From contig JASDSY010000022.1 of NCBI GenBank assembly GCA_041441465.1, positions 367,107-431,106 on the forward strand: a stretch of DNA of 64,000 bases, given 5' to 3'. Position 1 is the first letter of the stretch. Each line of letters begins with the position of its first letter. Positions 17,118 through 25,622 of the stretch are shown piece after piece. The notes below the pieces were generated by a model. The model made no database searches, had not been told where the DNA came from, and was given only the letters and a program-made list of their open reading frames with translations. A program made the position numbers and the translations under genes. Origin of the DNA: JASDSY01 sp041441465. GTDB lineage: Bacteria; Muiribacteriota; UBA9980.

Positions 17118-18110
17118 ATGAAAAAAAACCCTAATTTTATTATACACGTTTTTATAATTTTATCAATAATTTTTTTTGCCGCCAATGAAAATATTTTTTG
17201 CGGTAAATTTATAGTTTTAGCCGGCGAATCTCAAGCAGTGCCGGATGAATTATCATCCAGGCTGAACGCAAACAATAAAATCAGCTGCGATAAAACAAAA
17301 AGAAAAATTCAAGCCGCAATAGAATTATACATCGTCGAAAACGGAGTTAAAAATACCGCCGAAATTTCAATGGATGATCTTTTGAAAAGCGGTATATTAA
17401 AGTTCGAACCGGCATGCCCGGAAGGCGGCAAATATAAAATCTCCAAAGGCAATGTCGGGTGTTTAAAATGCGATAAACCGGCACCTTCTAAAGTCATACT
17501 GCCTCCGCTGCCGGGACGCGGCAATAATCAGGCAAACGCCGAAGGGACCGGCGAAACTGCCGTAAGCGACAAGAAAAAAATCATAACCAGTGCCACCCTG
17601 GAAGCCAGTATCAGCAAATATATAAATAAGGAAGATACTTTTATCCTTGACAAAACGGAAAAACCGGTCGAAAAAAAAACCGATGAGGCGGAAGTAAAAA
17701 AAAGCGGCGAAATTAACGATCCGGCCCAAGCAGAAGCCCCAAATATAAAAGACGACGAAACAAAAAAAGCTCAAAAAAATAATAAAACCGATGAAGTAAA
17801 AGAGCCGGTTCCCGAACAAATACAGCCAGAAACACCAGTAATCGGAAAAAGCGCGAAAGATTTTCACCGCGAAGCTATTGAACACGCCAGAAAAGGCGAA
17901 ATAGACAAAGCGCTTGAAAAATTCCAAAAAGCCATAGAGCTGGTGCCCGATTCATTTACTTATCATTATAACTACGGATTATTCCTTGCCAAAATAGAAA
18001 GTTTCGATCTCGCTTATATCGAATTCCAGCGCGCCACCCGCCTGAAACCCGACGACCAGAAAGTAAAAGACATGATCGAGAAATTAAAAAAAGCCATATC
18101 ACTCAGGTAA
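17118..18110 (+). CDS. Secreted protein: pilin-like CPxGG domain, linker, C-terminal TPRs
   Basis: A 330-residue protein. A Sec signal lies at about 8-28. Residues about 58-118 (CDKTKRKIQAAIELYIVENG ... ACPEGGKYKI) closely resemble the globular end of ComGC-type pilins, where a CPxGGxY motif closes the fold, but no prepilin cleavage motif is present. Residues 120-250 form a charged Lys/Glu/Pro linker. Two TPRs follow at about 252-325. The domain mix suggests an extracytoplasmic adaptor, possibly for the pilus machinery encoded elsewhere in the window. AGGAAAG precedes ATG. I do not recognise the full-length family. Confidence 0.7.
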   Translation: MKKNPNFIIHVFIILSIIFFAANENIFCGKFIVLAGESQAVPDELSSRLNANNKISCDKTKRKIQAAIELYIVENGVKNTAEISMDDLLKSGILKFEPACPEGGKYKISKGNVGCLKCDKPAPSKVILPPLPGRGNNQANAEGTGETAVSDKKKIITSATLEASISKYINKEDTFILDKTEKPVEKKTDEAEVKKSGEINDPAQAEAPNIKDDETKKAQKNNKTDEVKEPVPEQIQPETPVIGKSAKDFHREAIEHARKGEIDKALEKFQKAIELVPDSFTYHYNYGLFLAKIESFDLAYIEFQRATRLKPDDQKVKDMIEKLKKAISLR

Positions 18111-18145
18111 TATTATAATCGTTCGCACTCTAAAATTTGTAAAAC

Positions 18146-18193
18146 TAATGAAAAAGCGTATGTCCGAATACACCGGCATACGCTTTTTCATTA
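18146..18193. terminator. Bidirectional terminator with perfect 17-bp stem
   Basis: Arms at 18146-18162 and 18177-18193 are exact inverted repeats (GAAAAAGCGTATG core) with a 14-base loop. It lies between the TPR gene ending at 18110 and the converging gene ending at 18331. Confidence 0.85.
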
Positions 18194-18330
18194 ATCCCAT
18201 AAACATTTTTATTTAATATTAAAATACTATTTTAAGGTTGTCATTAAAAACATTCGTAAAATATTTTAAGTTCATTTTAAGCAATAAAACATTTCAAAAG
18301 TCCAAACGCTTACATTTATAAGCATGCGAA

Positions 18331-18801
18331 TTAAATGACAACCGGCACCGAAAGTCTGCTTTTTTCAATCGCGATAGGAAGCATGTCATTAATTTTACCT
18401 GATTTAGGAAATGGATGCGCCGGTTTCAGTCGCCTGTTCATAGTATCGACGGTACCTAAAACCTCAACTTCCATAAACATTTTATCCTTTTCAGAAGGCT
18501 TGTCTTTCGTGGTAATTACCCAGATTTCACCTTTTCTTGTCTTAAGTTTAAATCCGAAATATCCGCCGACCGCCGCGCTGATTTCGGGAATTGCCTTAAC
18601 TTCGGTGACACGCCCTATGATAAGCACTGCCTGACCATCAACCTTGCTTATCTTACGCCTTATCGAAGAAGCGTCATAAGTTACCATAGTAATGAATATA
18701 TAAAAAAGCACAATAAAAACTATGCCGGACAATATAATTTTGCCTATAAAGCCTTTTTTATCAATAAAATTGCCCCGGACAGGTAAACATTCCAATCGCA
18801 T
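18331..18801 (-). CDS. Hypothetical membrane-anchored protein, possible OB-fold
   Basis: A 156-residue protein with one N-terminal membrane helix (about 19-42, GKIILSGIVFIVLFYIFITM). A predicted beta-rich outer domain follows (AVLIIGRVTEVKAIPEI, GEIWVITTKDKP, FMEVEVLGTVD) whose strand pattern recalls small OB-fold domains. I do not recognise the family. TAGGAG precedes the ATG by six bases. It lies 43 bp downstream of the large TPR gene at 18845-20326 and probably shares its transcript. Confidence 0.65.
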   Translation of the reverse strand: MRLECLPVRGNFIDKKGFIGKIILSGIVFIVLFYIFITMVTYDASSIRRKISKVDGQAVLIIGRVTEVKAIPEISAAVGGYFGFKLKTRKGEIWVITTKDKPSEKDKMFMEVEVLGTVDTMNRRLKPAHPFPKSGKINDMLPIAIEKSRLSVPVVI

Positions 18802-18844
18802 TCAATACTCCTATAACAGCTAAAATACAAAATCCCGTTTATCA

Positions 18845-20326
18845 TTATTTTTTATCGATTTGTTTTATCGCGTCTTCCGCTAACTTATAAAAATTGGAAT
18901 TTTTTGATTCAATTTCCAATATTTTCGAAAACATTTTTTTTGCATTCTCCATATCGTCGCCTTTATTACGGTTAAAGTAAGTAATACCGAGGTTATAAAG
19001 GGAGAAGGTGAAATTAGGGTCGAGTTTTATAGCTTCCTCTAGATATTTAGCGGCCTCATCAAGTTTAAGATTGTTCATAAGCCCGAATCCAAGGTTATTA
19101 TAAGCCATTATATGTTTAGGATTGAGTTTTATCGCGTTCAAATACTCGCCGGACGCTTTTTCCGAAAGATTTGACTTATCGTAAAGAACGCCAAGATGGT
19201 AATGCGCTTCAGCGTATGACGGATCGGCCTGAATGGCTTTTTCATAATTCGACTTTGCCTGCTGATAATTATTGTTAATGTAATTAATATGGCCTATCGT
19301 ATCGTATGCCTGCGCGCATTTAGGATCGAGCTTTATAAGAAAATTACAAAGCTCGATAGCTTCGTTATATAGTTTAAGCTGAATATACGCTTCTATGAGG
19401 TTAAAATTGAATGTCTTATTTTTAGGTTCAATAGTGATCGCCTTTATGAAAAGTTCGCTCGCTTCCTTAGGATTATCCTGGCGCAGAAGCACGATTCCCC
19501 AATCGTTATAAGCCGGCGCAAGGCCGGGTTCAAGCTCGGTCGCTTTTTTAAATGAAGCGACAGCCTTATTAACATCATTTTTTCCAAGATAAGCAAGCGC
19601 AAGGTTATAACTTGCAATTACCTGCACCTGGCGTGGCCCTTTCATCGCTTTATTAAAAAATTCGATCGCGGTGTCAAATTTCGCCTGATTTAAATTCAAA
19701 AGCCCTAAAGTGTTAAGCGCAGTATAATTTTTCGGATTATTTAAAACTGCCTTTAAAAGATAATTATTTGCTTCAATCCTGTTTCCTATAGTAAAATAAA
19801 CTTCGCCGAGGGCCGACTGCGCCTCTGAATATTTAGGATCGATTTGAAGCGCCAATTTCAATTCGTTTATGCCGTCCTGATATTTTTCAAGACCGACAAT
19901 AGAAAGTCCGAGGTTATAATGCGCCACGGCCGAATCAGGATTCAGAGCGAGGCCCTGTTTTAATACTTTTATAGCTTTTTCGTAATCGCCCTTACGTGAC
20001 ATTATAATTCCTATGTTTATATACGCGTTAGCATATTCCGGATTCAGTTTGAGTATCTCCTCGAATTGATCGAGCGCTTTTCCGTAATCACCAAGCATGA
20101 TATGAAGAGTGCCAAGGTTATTTTTTATCTGTATATTTTTCGGGTCTTCAGCAAGCGCTTTTATGAGCGCGCGTTTAGCTTCCTGGTAATCGCCTTCGGC
20201 GACATATTTTTCATATTTTTGAATAAGCGCCTGGCTTTCGTTAGCTGCCGCCTGCGCGTATCCGGCGTTTCCTAAATTCACTAACATGGCTATCAATAAA
20301 AATACAATTATCATTTCTTTATACAT
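18845..20326 (-). CDS. Exported multi-TPR protein
   Basis: A 493-residue protein with a Sec signal (residues 1-26, cleavage near GYAQA). About thirteen consecutive TPRs cover residues 33-485 (for example YANAYINIGIIMSRKGDYEKA, shortened here to its core AYINIGIIMSRKGDYEKA). The array fills nearly the whole mature protein, giving a superhelical periplasmic scaffold. Such proteins assemble outer-membrane, secretion or polysaccharide machinery; the partner here is not visible. A strong AGGAGGA ribosome-binding site precedes ATG, and a plausible promoter lies at 20388-20416. Confidence 0.85.
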   Translation of the reverse strand: MYKEMIIVFLLIAMLVNLGNAGYAQAAANESQALIQKYEKYVAEGDYQEAKRALIKALAEDPKNIQIKNNLGTLHIMLGDYGKALDQFEEILKLNPEYANAYINIGIIMSRKGDYEKAIKVLKQGLALNPDSAVAHYNLGLSIVGLEKYQDGINELKLALQIDPKYSEAQSALGEVYFTIGNRIEANNYLLKAVLNNPKNYTALNTLGLLNLNQAKFDTAIEFFNKAMKGPRQVQVIASYNLALAYLGKNDVNKAVASFKKATELEPGLAPAYNDWGIVLLRQDNPKEASELFIKAITIEPKNKTFNFNLIEAYIQLKLYNEAIELCNFLIKLDPKCAQAYDTIGHINYINNNYQQAKSNYEKAIQADPSYAEAHYHLGVLYDKSNLSEKASGEYLNAIKLNPKHIMAYNNLGFGLMNNLKLDEAAKYLEEAIKLDPNFTFSLYNLGITYFNRNKGDDMENAKKMFSKILEIESKNSNFYKLAEDAIKQIDKK

Positions 20327-20387
20327 TTTGTCCTCCTGTATTATTTATAAATAAAATTTAATTTCAAATTTATAACAGTCAGGAAAT

Positions 20388-20416
20388 ATATTAAATTAAA
20401 TTGGCCTATTTGTCAA
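20388..20416 (-). promoter_or_regulatory. Promoter of TPR gene
   Basis: Read on the minus strand: TTGACA (20416-20411), 17-bp spacer, TAATAT (20393-20388). The -35 box is perfect and the -10 box weaker. Start of transcription would be about 55 bp before the TPR gene. Confidence 0.45.
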
Positions 20417-20444
20417 CTTAAAAAGGGCTAAATAATTTTTAAAA

Positions 20445-21170
20445 TCACGGCCGTTTTTTGTCATAAAAAGTAAAAAAGACGGAGCCTATAGTTTCCGAAT
20501 TTAAGACAGCGCCCGGACTGTCAAATTTTACGATTTTCCCGTCATTCAAAAGCATTATGCGGTCACAATAATGCGCGGCCGCATTTAGATCGTGCAATAT
20601 CGCCACAATAGTGATTTTTTTTTCGCCCGCCTCCGCTTTAAGCAGCTCAAAAAATCGTTTCTGGTTATCCACATCAAGGAATGACGCAGGCTCGTCTAAA
20701 AGCAGAACGCGCGGTTTTCTCGCAAGCATCAGCGCCAGCTGCAAAAGCCGTGACTGGCCGCCGGAAAGCATTGATACTTTATGGTATCTTAATTCCAAAA
20801 GGCCGTATTTTTCTAAAATCTTCTCCACTTCATTATCGGTCATCAGCGCGGGATCTATTTTCGATAATTTCAAATATTCAAAAACGGTAATATCTATGCC
20901 GGCCTCGTTTTCCTGGGGAATATAACCGCGGCTTTCGGCCAGTTTCATCATATCCGCCTTACAGATTTCCTCTCCGAAAAAAACGACGCTGCCTTCGTAT
21001 TCAGCGTAATATCCGAGCAGGATATTTAAAAGTGTGGTTTTACCTGTGCCGTTCGGGCCTATTATCGCGGCGAACTCGCCTTCATATATCTCAAAATTAA
21101 GATCCGATAATATTTCACGGCTGTTTTTTCCGAACTTGAAAGAAAGCGCCTCGGCTTTAAAAACCGTCAT
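20445..21170 (-). CDS. ABC transporter ATP-binding protein, cobalamin/Fe3+-siderophore type
   Basis: A 241-residue cytoplasmic ATPase that powers the importer encoded by the two genes upstream. Walker A is GPNGTGKTTLL (about 39-49), the signature motif LSGGQSRLLQLALM (about 138-151), Walker B VLLLDEPASFLD (about 159-170) and the H-loop AILHDLNAAAHYC. ATG at 21170 overlaps the permease stop by four bases (ATGA), a common translational-coupling arrangement. The upstream reading to 21467 is only the alternative frame of the permease. It forms a BtuC-BtuD-BtuF-type system. Confidence 0.92.
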   Translation of the reverse strand: MTVFKAEALSFKFGKNSREILSDLNFEIYEGEFAAIIGPNGTGKTTLLNILLGYYAEYEGSVVFFGEEICKADMMKLAESRGYIPQENEAGIDITVFEYLKLSKIDPALMTDNEVEKILEKYGLLELRYHKVSMLSGGQSRLLQLALMLARKPRVLLLDEPASFLDVDNQKRFFELLKAEAGEKKITIVAILHDLNAAAHYCDRIMLLNDGKIVKFDSPGAVLNSETIGSVFFTFYDKKRP

Positions 21171-22156
21171 TTCCTGTCCCCCCGGCTCTTGATTAGAATA
21201 AAAATAAAAAACGGCGTTCCTACAAGGCTTGTCACTATACCGACCGGAAATTCGACCGGAGCGAAAGCGGTCCTGGCTATAAGGTCGCAGTATATCATCA
21301 TAACGCCGCCAATCAGAAATGAAAAAGGCAGAAGAATGCGGTGAGTTCCGCCGACGGTAAGCCTGCATATATGCGGCGCAATAAGGCCTATAAAACCTAT
21401 AATACCGGTCTGCGAAACGATTATAGCGCTTATTACGGAAGCCGCCGAAAGAAACTTTATTTTCCATAAATTCTGATCTATACCTAGCGCAAAAACCGTC
21501 TTTTCATTAAAACCAAATATATCGAGTATATTAGCGCGCCTGTATATGTATAATCCGGCCGCAATAACTATAAGGTAAGTATAAACTATTTGTTCGGGAT
21601 ATCTTACGTTTAAGGAACCCATAAGCCAGAAAAATATATTCTGCATATCGCGGGACACATACATCACAACGGTTAAAAAACTGGAAAAAAAGCTATTTAG
21701 CGCAATACCGGAAAGTATCAAAATATAATTGCCGAATTTTTTAAAACCTGAAAAACCGATAACTGCGAAAACAGCAAGAATGGCACCGGTAAATGCCCAG
21801 GCCGAAACTGCAAGCGAGGATGTAACATGCATAGCTATAGCGAGCGCGGAAAAAAGAGCGGCTCCAGCTGAAATGCCAAGCATAAAGGGATCTGCAAGGT
21901 AATTTTTCAGCGCCGACTGGTATGTCAGGCCGGAAATAGAAAGGCCGGCGCCTGTAATAAAAGCCAGCGTCATACGGTAAAAGCGCATTTTTAGAATTTC
22001 CGCGTGTCCCGGTCTGAGGTTTTCACGGCCGCCGCTGAAAAATAAAATTACCTCGCCAAATGACACCTGCGCCTGTCCTATTAAAAATGAAGATATTACG
22101 CCGATCAATAAGAAAAATATAACGGCTGAAAATAATATTTTTTGTTTTCGCGACAT
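21167..22156 (-). CDS. ABC transporter permease, BtuC/FecCD family
   Basis: A 329-residue inner-membrane protein with about ten helices. It has the FecCD hallmarks: GAGLSISGLTYQSALKNYLADPFMLG (core motif GLTYQSALKNYLADP) near 75-95, IVSQTGIIGFIGLIAPHICR near 250-268 and RTAFAPVEFPVGIVTSLVGTPFF near the C-terminus (core EFPVGIVTSLVGTPFF). It forms the channel for B12 or ferric-chelate uptake. It begins two bases after the stop of the binding-protein gene. Confidence 0.92.
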   Translation of the reverse strand: MSRKQKILFSAVIFFLLIGVISSFLIGQAQVSFGEVILFFSGGRENLRPGHAEILKMRFYRMTLAFITGAGLSISGLTYQSALKNYLADPFMLGISAGAALFSALAIAMHVTSSLAVSAWAFTGAILAVFAVIGFSGFKKFGNYILILSGIALNSFFSSFLTVVMYVSRDMQNIFFWLMGSLNVRYPEQIVYTYLIVIAAGLYIYRRANILDIFGFNEKTVFALGIDQNLWKIKFLSAASVISAIIVSQTGIIGFIGLIAPHICRLTVGGTHRILLPFSFLIGGVMMIYCDLIARTAFAPVEFPVGIVTSLVGTPFFIFILIKSRGDRK

Positions 22157-22158
22157 TT

Positions 22159-23160
22159 TTATTTTTTACTTTTAAATATTGTTTCTGGTAAAATAGGATT
22201 TTCCGAATAAAGCTTATTATAAAGGTCCAGTATCGCCTCAAAAATACGCGGGCCCGGCCGAACGTACATGTTATAATCAACCGCTATAACATTAGAATCT
22301 TTCACCGCGATTAAACCGCCGAATCCATTTCTGAGGGCTATTTCAGATGTTTTACAAGGATAAGCAAGAATTATAAATTCCGGATTTTTTTCAATCACCT
22401 TTTCAAGGCTTATAGAAACGTTCTCAAATTCAGAATCGGCGAATATATTTATGCCGTGAGCCGCCTTTATTATCTCGCTCATAAACGACGCTTTGCCGAC
22501 GCTCATCGGCGGATCGCCCCATATTTCAAAATAAATCGATCTGATCGAACTTTTCTGCCTCTTTTTTATTTCGTTTTTTAAAGTTTTATAAGAAGCGCAA
22601 AGTTCACTCTTGCCGCGCGGCGCACGTAAAATTTGCGATATCAGTTCGATCGAGTTCAATATCGAATCAATCGAATTCAACTCAACGCTGAATGACTTTA
22701 TACCGAATGATTCAAGTATTTCCGATTCCTTGTTTCTCAGCCCTTTCATTACGAAAATCAGATCAGGCTTCATCTGAAGTATTTTTTCATAATTAAGATT
22801 AACATCGCCTATTTTTTCTATCTTTTTGACTTCCTCAGGATAATCGCAAAGAGTGGTAACTCCGCAAAGCCTGTCGGCGCAGCCGATGTAGCTTATTATT
22901 TCAGTTATAGCCGGAGAAGTCGATATTATTTTACGCGGCGAAGTTTCGAATTTTAAAATTTTTCCGTTTGCATCCGTGAATTCTACCTGCTGAGTGGAGG
23001 TGGCCGGCTGCAAATTATTTTCAAACGTCCCGGCAGCCTGCGCATTAGCATTAGAAAATACTCCGGCGGAAAGAATAAAAAAGCCGATTAAAATTAAAAC
23101 AAAATTATTCGGTTTTAACGGCTTTAATATTAACTCCGGTAAATATGATGATATTGTCAC
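22159..23160 (-). CDS. Periplasmic substrate-binding protein, BtuF/FecB type
   Basis: A 333-residue exported protein with a signal peptide at about 18-43 (ending SNANAQA). The Peripla_BP_2 fold is indicated by RKIISTSPAITEIISYIG, DRLCGVTTLCDYPEEVKKI, and KILQMKPDLIF. The CDYPEE element is most like cobalamin binders (BtuF), so vitamin B12 is the favoured ligand; heme or a siderophore remains possible. The GTG start has GGAAGGGA upstream. It is the first gene of the operon. The short gap of 78 bp upstream contains no recognisable cobalamin riboswitch. Confidence 0.87.
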   Translation of the reverse strand: MTISSYLPELILKPLKPNNFVLILIGFFILSAGVFSNANAQAAGTFENNLQPATSTQQVEFTDANGKILKFETSPRKIISTSPAITEIISYIGCADRLCGVTTLCDYPEEVKKIEKIGDVNLNYEKILQMKPDLIFVMKGLRNKESEILESFGIKSFSVELNSIDSILNSIELISQILRAPRGKSELCASYKTLKNEIKKRQKSSIRSIYFEIWGDPPMSVGKASFMSEIIKAAHGINIFADSEFENVSISLEKVIEKNPEFIILAYPCKTSEIALRNGFGGLIAVKDSNVIAVDYNMYVRPGPRIFEAILDLYNKLYSENPILPETIFKSKK

Positions 23161-23238
23161 TTAATTATTCCCTTCCATTAATAAAAATTATCAATTTTAA
23201 TTTTATATAAATGCATAAATTTATAGTCACGGCTGAAT

Positions 23239-23907
23239 TTATTTTATCTTTATAGATACCGACATTCCGTTTTCATATTGGAAAAAATAATTTTTTATAA
23301 ATCCGGATTTTTCGAATTCATCCAGAAAACTGTTATATCCGCGCAGGCCTTCAATTATACCCTTATGACGCTTAAGCGCATTTTCGGGATCGAGAACGCC
23401 CCTGAAAAAAACATCATCCGAAAAAATTATTGCGCCGTTTTTTAATTTATGCCAGTACTGTTTCAACGCTTCGGTATATTGCCTTTTAGTGCCGTCTATA
23501 AACAAAAAATCCGCCTCGCCGTCGGAAAACACCTCGGATATATGATTGAGCGCGTCATCGCAAATAAGCGAAACCGCTCCGGAATCGATGAATTGTTTCA
23601 AATTGGCGGCGGCCATATCAAAACGCTGCTTGTCCTTCTCGAAAGTAAATAATTTAAATTCATTATCAAAAGTTGAATTTTCACAGCATTGTATATATGA
23701 ATTTTCATTCACATGCCGATTAAAAAACGAATTTAAAAAAAATAACGTCGAATAACCATTCCCGGTGCCAATTTCAATTATTTTCCGGCTCCGGTTCATT
23801 CTGACCAGTAATTCCAAAAAATTTCCGGTCGAGTCTGAAATACATGGAATAGAGTTATCTAGCGCCTGTGTTTTTACCTGTTTGAATAGTTCCGTTGATA
23901 CGTTCAT
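23239..23907 (-). CDS. Class I SAM-dependent O-methyltransferase
   Basis: A 222-residue cytoplasmic enzyme of the catechol/caffeoyl-CoA O-methyltransferase type. Motif I is KIIEIGTGNGYSTLFFL (about 40-56), followed by a metal-binding-type FLFIDGTKRQY (about 137-147) and GAIIFSDDVFFRG (about 160-172). Those acidic residues fit the divalent-metal site of this family. The substrate is unknown. I prefer ATG at 23907; GTG at 23928 is possible, and neither has a strong ribosome-binding site. It lies 78 bp before the importer operon on the same strand and may be co-transcribed. Confidence 0.82.
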   Translation of the reverse strand: MNVSTELFKQVKTQALDNSIPCISDSTGNFLELLVRMNRSRKIIEIGTGNGYSTLFFLNSFFNRHVNENSYIQCCENSTFDNEFKLFTFEKDKQRFDMAAANLKQFIDSGAVSLICDDALNHISEVFSDGEADFLFIDGTKRQYTEALKQYWHKLKNGAIIFSDDVFFRGVLDPENALKRHKGIIEGLRGYNSFLDEFEKSGFIKNYFFQYENGMSVSIKIK

Positions 23908-24000
23908 AATTACTGCGTATTTTACCACAATAATAAACCAATGTAAATAAAAATGAATTTCCGTCAGGCCAAAAAAATAAATAAAAAATAAATTTTATGA

Positions 24001-24029
24001 TTGACTAATACTTTTTTAATGTGTATTAT
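24001..24029 (+). promoter_or_regulatory. Promoter of the MgtE-N/CBS and Nramp operon
   Basis: TTGACT (24001-24006), 17-bp spacer, TATTAT (24024-24029). Transcription from here, at about 24036, leaves an untranslated leader of about 200 nt before the first gene. Confidence 0.6.
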
Positions 24030-24035
24030 ATTGAA

Positions 24036-24235
24036 TAAAAAATCCGGCCTCGATTTTTGCTATAAACCTATTCTTTTGGGCCATTTCCCCCATAATTATG
24101 GAATATCCCGCTAGAATTTTTGAGTTGTTAAACTTACCGCAATCAAAGCAAATTTTATGATTTAACAATTGAAAATAAGATTTTTATTTTACCTGCATTT
24201 ATTTTTCAGAACGTTAAGGAGGTGTAAGTCGATAA
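24036..24235 (+). promoter_or_regulatory. Long structured 5' leader of metal-transport operon
   Basis: About 200 nt with no gene. Hairpins visible by eye: AAAAATC/GATTTTT (24038-24044 with 24052-24058, seven-base loop) directly at the predicted transcript start, and TTGTTAAA/TTTAACAA (24125-24132 with 24161-24168). AAGGAGGT at 24216-24223 is the ribosome-binding site. I do not recognise a known Mg2+ (M-box, ykkC) or Mn2+ (yybP-ykoY) riboswitch. A long leader before a cation-transport operon is where an RNA sensor would be expected. Confidence 0.4.
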
Positions 24236-25576
24236 ATGGTTAAAACAGCTACCGAATTTAAACACATGAATATTTTAAAGGAATTTAACACATTTTTTCT
24301 TTCTGACATTATATACCTTAAGGTATATGACTCCAACGACAAATTCATAGGTTACGTCGATGATATAGCAGTCGATATGCACCTTAACTTAAGGCATCCT
24401 TACGTTTCCGCCTTTATAATCAAAAAGCGCGATAATACGATTATCGCGTTAAACCATCTTTCAATAGCAGAATACAGACTCGATTATTTTAAATTAATAA
24501 ATAAACCTGAATACATAGAATTCAATCCCAACGCTTACGGTGAATATGAAAAAGCCGAAGAAATATTGCTTAAGCGCGATATATTAGATAAGCAGATAGT
24601 GGATACTGGCGGAATGAGAATCGTCCGGGTTAACGACCTGAAGCTGACGTTCGTAAAAGCAGGAATAATAGCCATCGGCGCCGATATAGGAGCGACAGGT
24701 CTTTTAAGGCGCCTTTACCTCGAACGGCCATTGAAATACATCGCCTCGCTTTTTAACAGAAAAATTTCAGACCAGCTGATTTCATGGCAGTTCGTCGAAC
24801 CGATAGGGCAGTCGCACGACAAAATAAAGCTCAATATACCTTACAACAAATTATCGCTCCTGCATCCGGCCGACATAGCCGACATAATGGAAGAATTATC
24901 CGTACAGGAAAGCGCGGAGATTTTTAAAATATTAGACGAAGAAACCGCAGCTGAAACTCTTTCAGAAATAGACGAGTCCGACCTTCAATTATCGCTTATA
25001 GAAGCGGTCGACACCGAAAAAGCGGCCGATATTCTCGATATGATGCCGCCGGATGAAGCGGCTGACATTCTCGGCGACATGGCCGAACAAAAAGCCGAGG
25101 AAATCCTTTCCGACATGAACATAGACGGCGCTAACGAAGTCCGCGAACTCATGAGCCATGATGAAAATACGGCAGGCGGATTAATGACCACCGAATACAT
25201 TTCATTCCCGGATTATTTTAACGTAGAGCAGGCGCTTTCCGAATTCAGGCTTATAGCGCCGAATACCGAAATGGTATACTATCTTTACATAGAGGAAAAG
25301 GGCGGATATTTAAAAGGCGTCGTAACTTTAAAAAATCTTATAATCGCGAGGCCGTCCGAAAAGCTTACCGAAATAATGAACAGGAAAGTCGTAACTGTCC
25401 TTATCAATGAGCCCAAAGAAGAAATAGCCGAGAAAATGGCACGTTATAACCTTCTGGCAATACCGGTCGTCGACGACGAGGATAAAATCCAGGGAATCAT
25501 AACACTGGACGACGTAATGGATGAAATAGCCAAGCAGAAAGAAGAGCCTTTGCATTTTATAAAAGGCGCGGAATAA
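24236..25576 (+). CDS. Soluble MgtE N-terminal/CBS-domain protein with PRC-like N-terminus
   Basis: A 446-residue protein with no membrane helices. Residues about 15-160 contain two PRC-barrel-like segments (YLKVYDSNDKFIGYVDDIAV and GMRIVRVNDLKLTFV). The MgtE intracellular N domain (about 200-305) is clear from LLHPADIADIMEELS, MMPPDEAADILGDM and a terminal MSHDENTAGGLMTTEYI. Two CBS domains follow to the C-terminus (LAIPVVDDEDKIQGIITLDDV in the second; core IPVVDDEDKIQGIITLDD). In MgtE these modules sense cytosolic Mg2+ and close the pore; here the pore domain is missing. The Nramp-like gene begins 46 bp downstream, so this protein probably gates or regulates that transporter. Confidence 0.88.
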   Translation: MVKTATEFKHMNILKEFNTFFLSDIIYLKVYDSNDKFIGYVDDIAVDMHLNLRHPYVSAFIIKKRDNTIIALNHLSIAEYRLDYFKLINKPEYIEFNPNAYGEYEKAEEILLKRDILDKQIVDTGGMRIVRVNDLKLTFVKAGIIAIGADIGATGLLRRLYLERPLKYIASLFNRKISDQLISWQFVEPIGQSHDKIKLNIPYNKLSLLHPADIADIMEELSVQESAEIFKILDEETAAETLSEIDESDLQLSLIEAVDTEKAADILDMMPPDEAADILGDMAEQKAEEILSDMNIDGANEVRELMSHDENTAGGLMTTEYISFPDYFNVEQALSEFRLIAPNTEMVYYLYIEEKGGYLKGVVTLKNLIIARPSEKLTEIMNRKVVTVLINEPKEEIAEKMARYNLLAIPVVDDEDKIQGIITLDDVMDEIAKQKEEPLHFIKGAE

Positions 25577-25622
25577 TAATGAACTTTCATTCATTTATTC
25601 ACGATATAATCGAGGTATTCAA

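Noticed and set aside
21171..21467. N-terminal extension of the ABC ATPase
   Set aside because: It is the other reading frame of the permease C-terminus and is Arg/Tyr-rich without family similarity; ATG 21170 overlaps the stop as usual.
23161..23238. Cobalamin riboswitch before the B12-type importer
   Set aside because: The gap is 78 bp and shows no B12-box-like sequence; it is too short.
24036..24235. yybP-ykoY or M-box riboswitch
   Set aside because: I see no match to the conserved cores of either, so I list it only as an unclassified leader.
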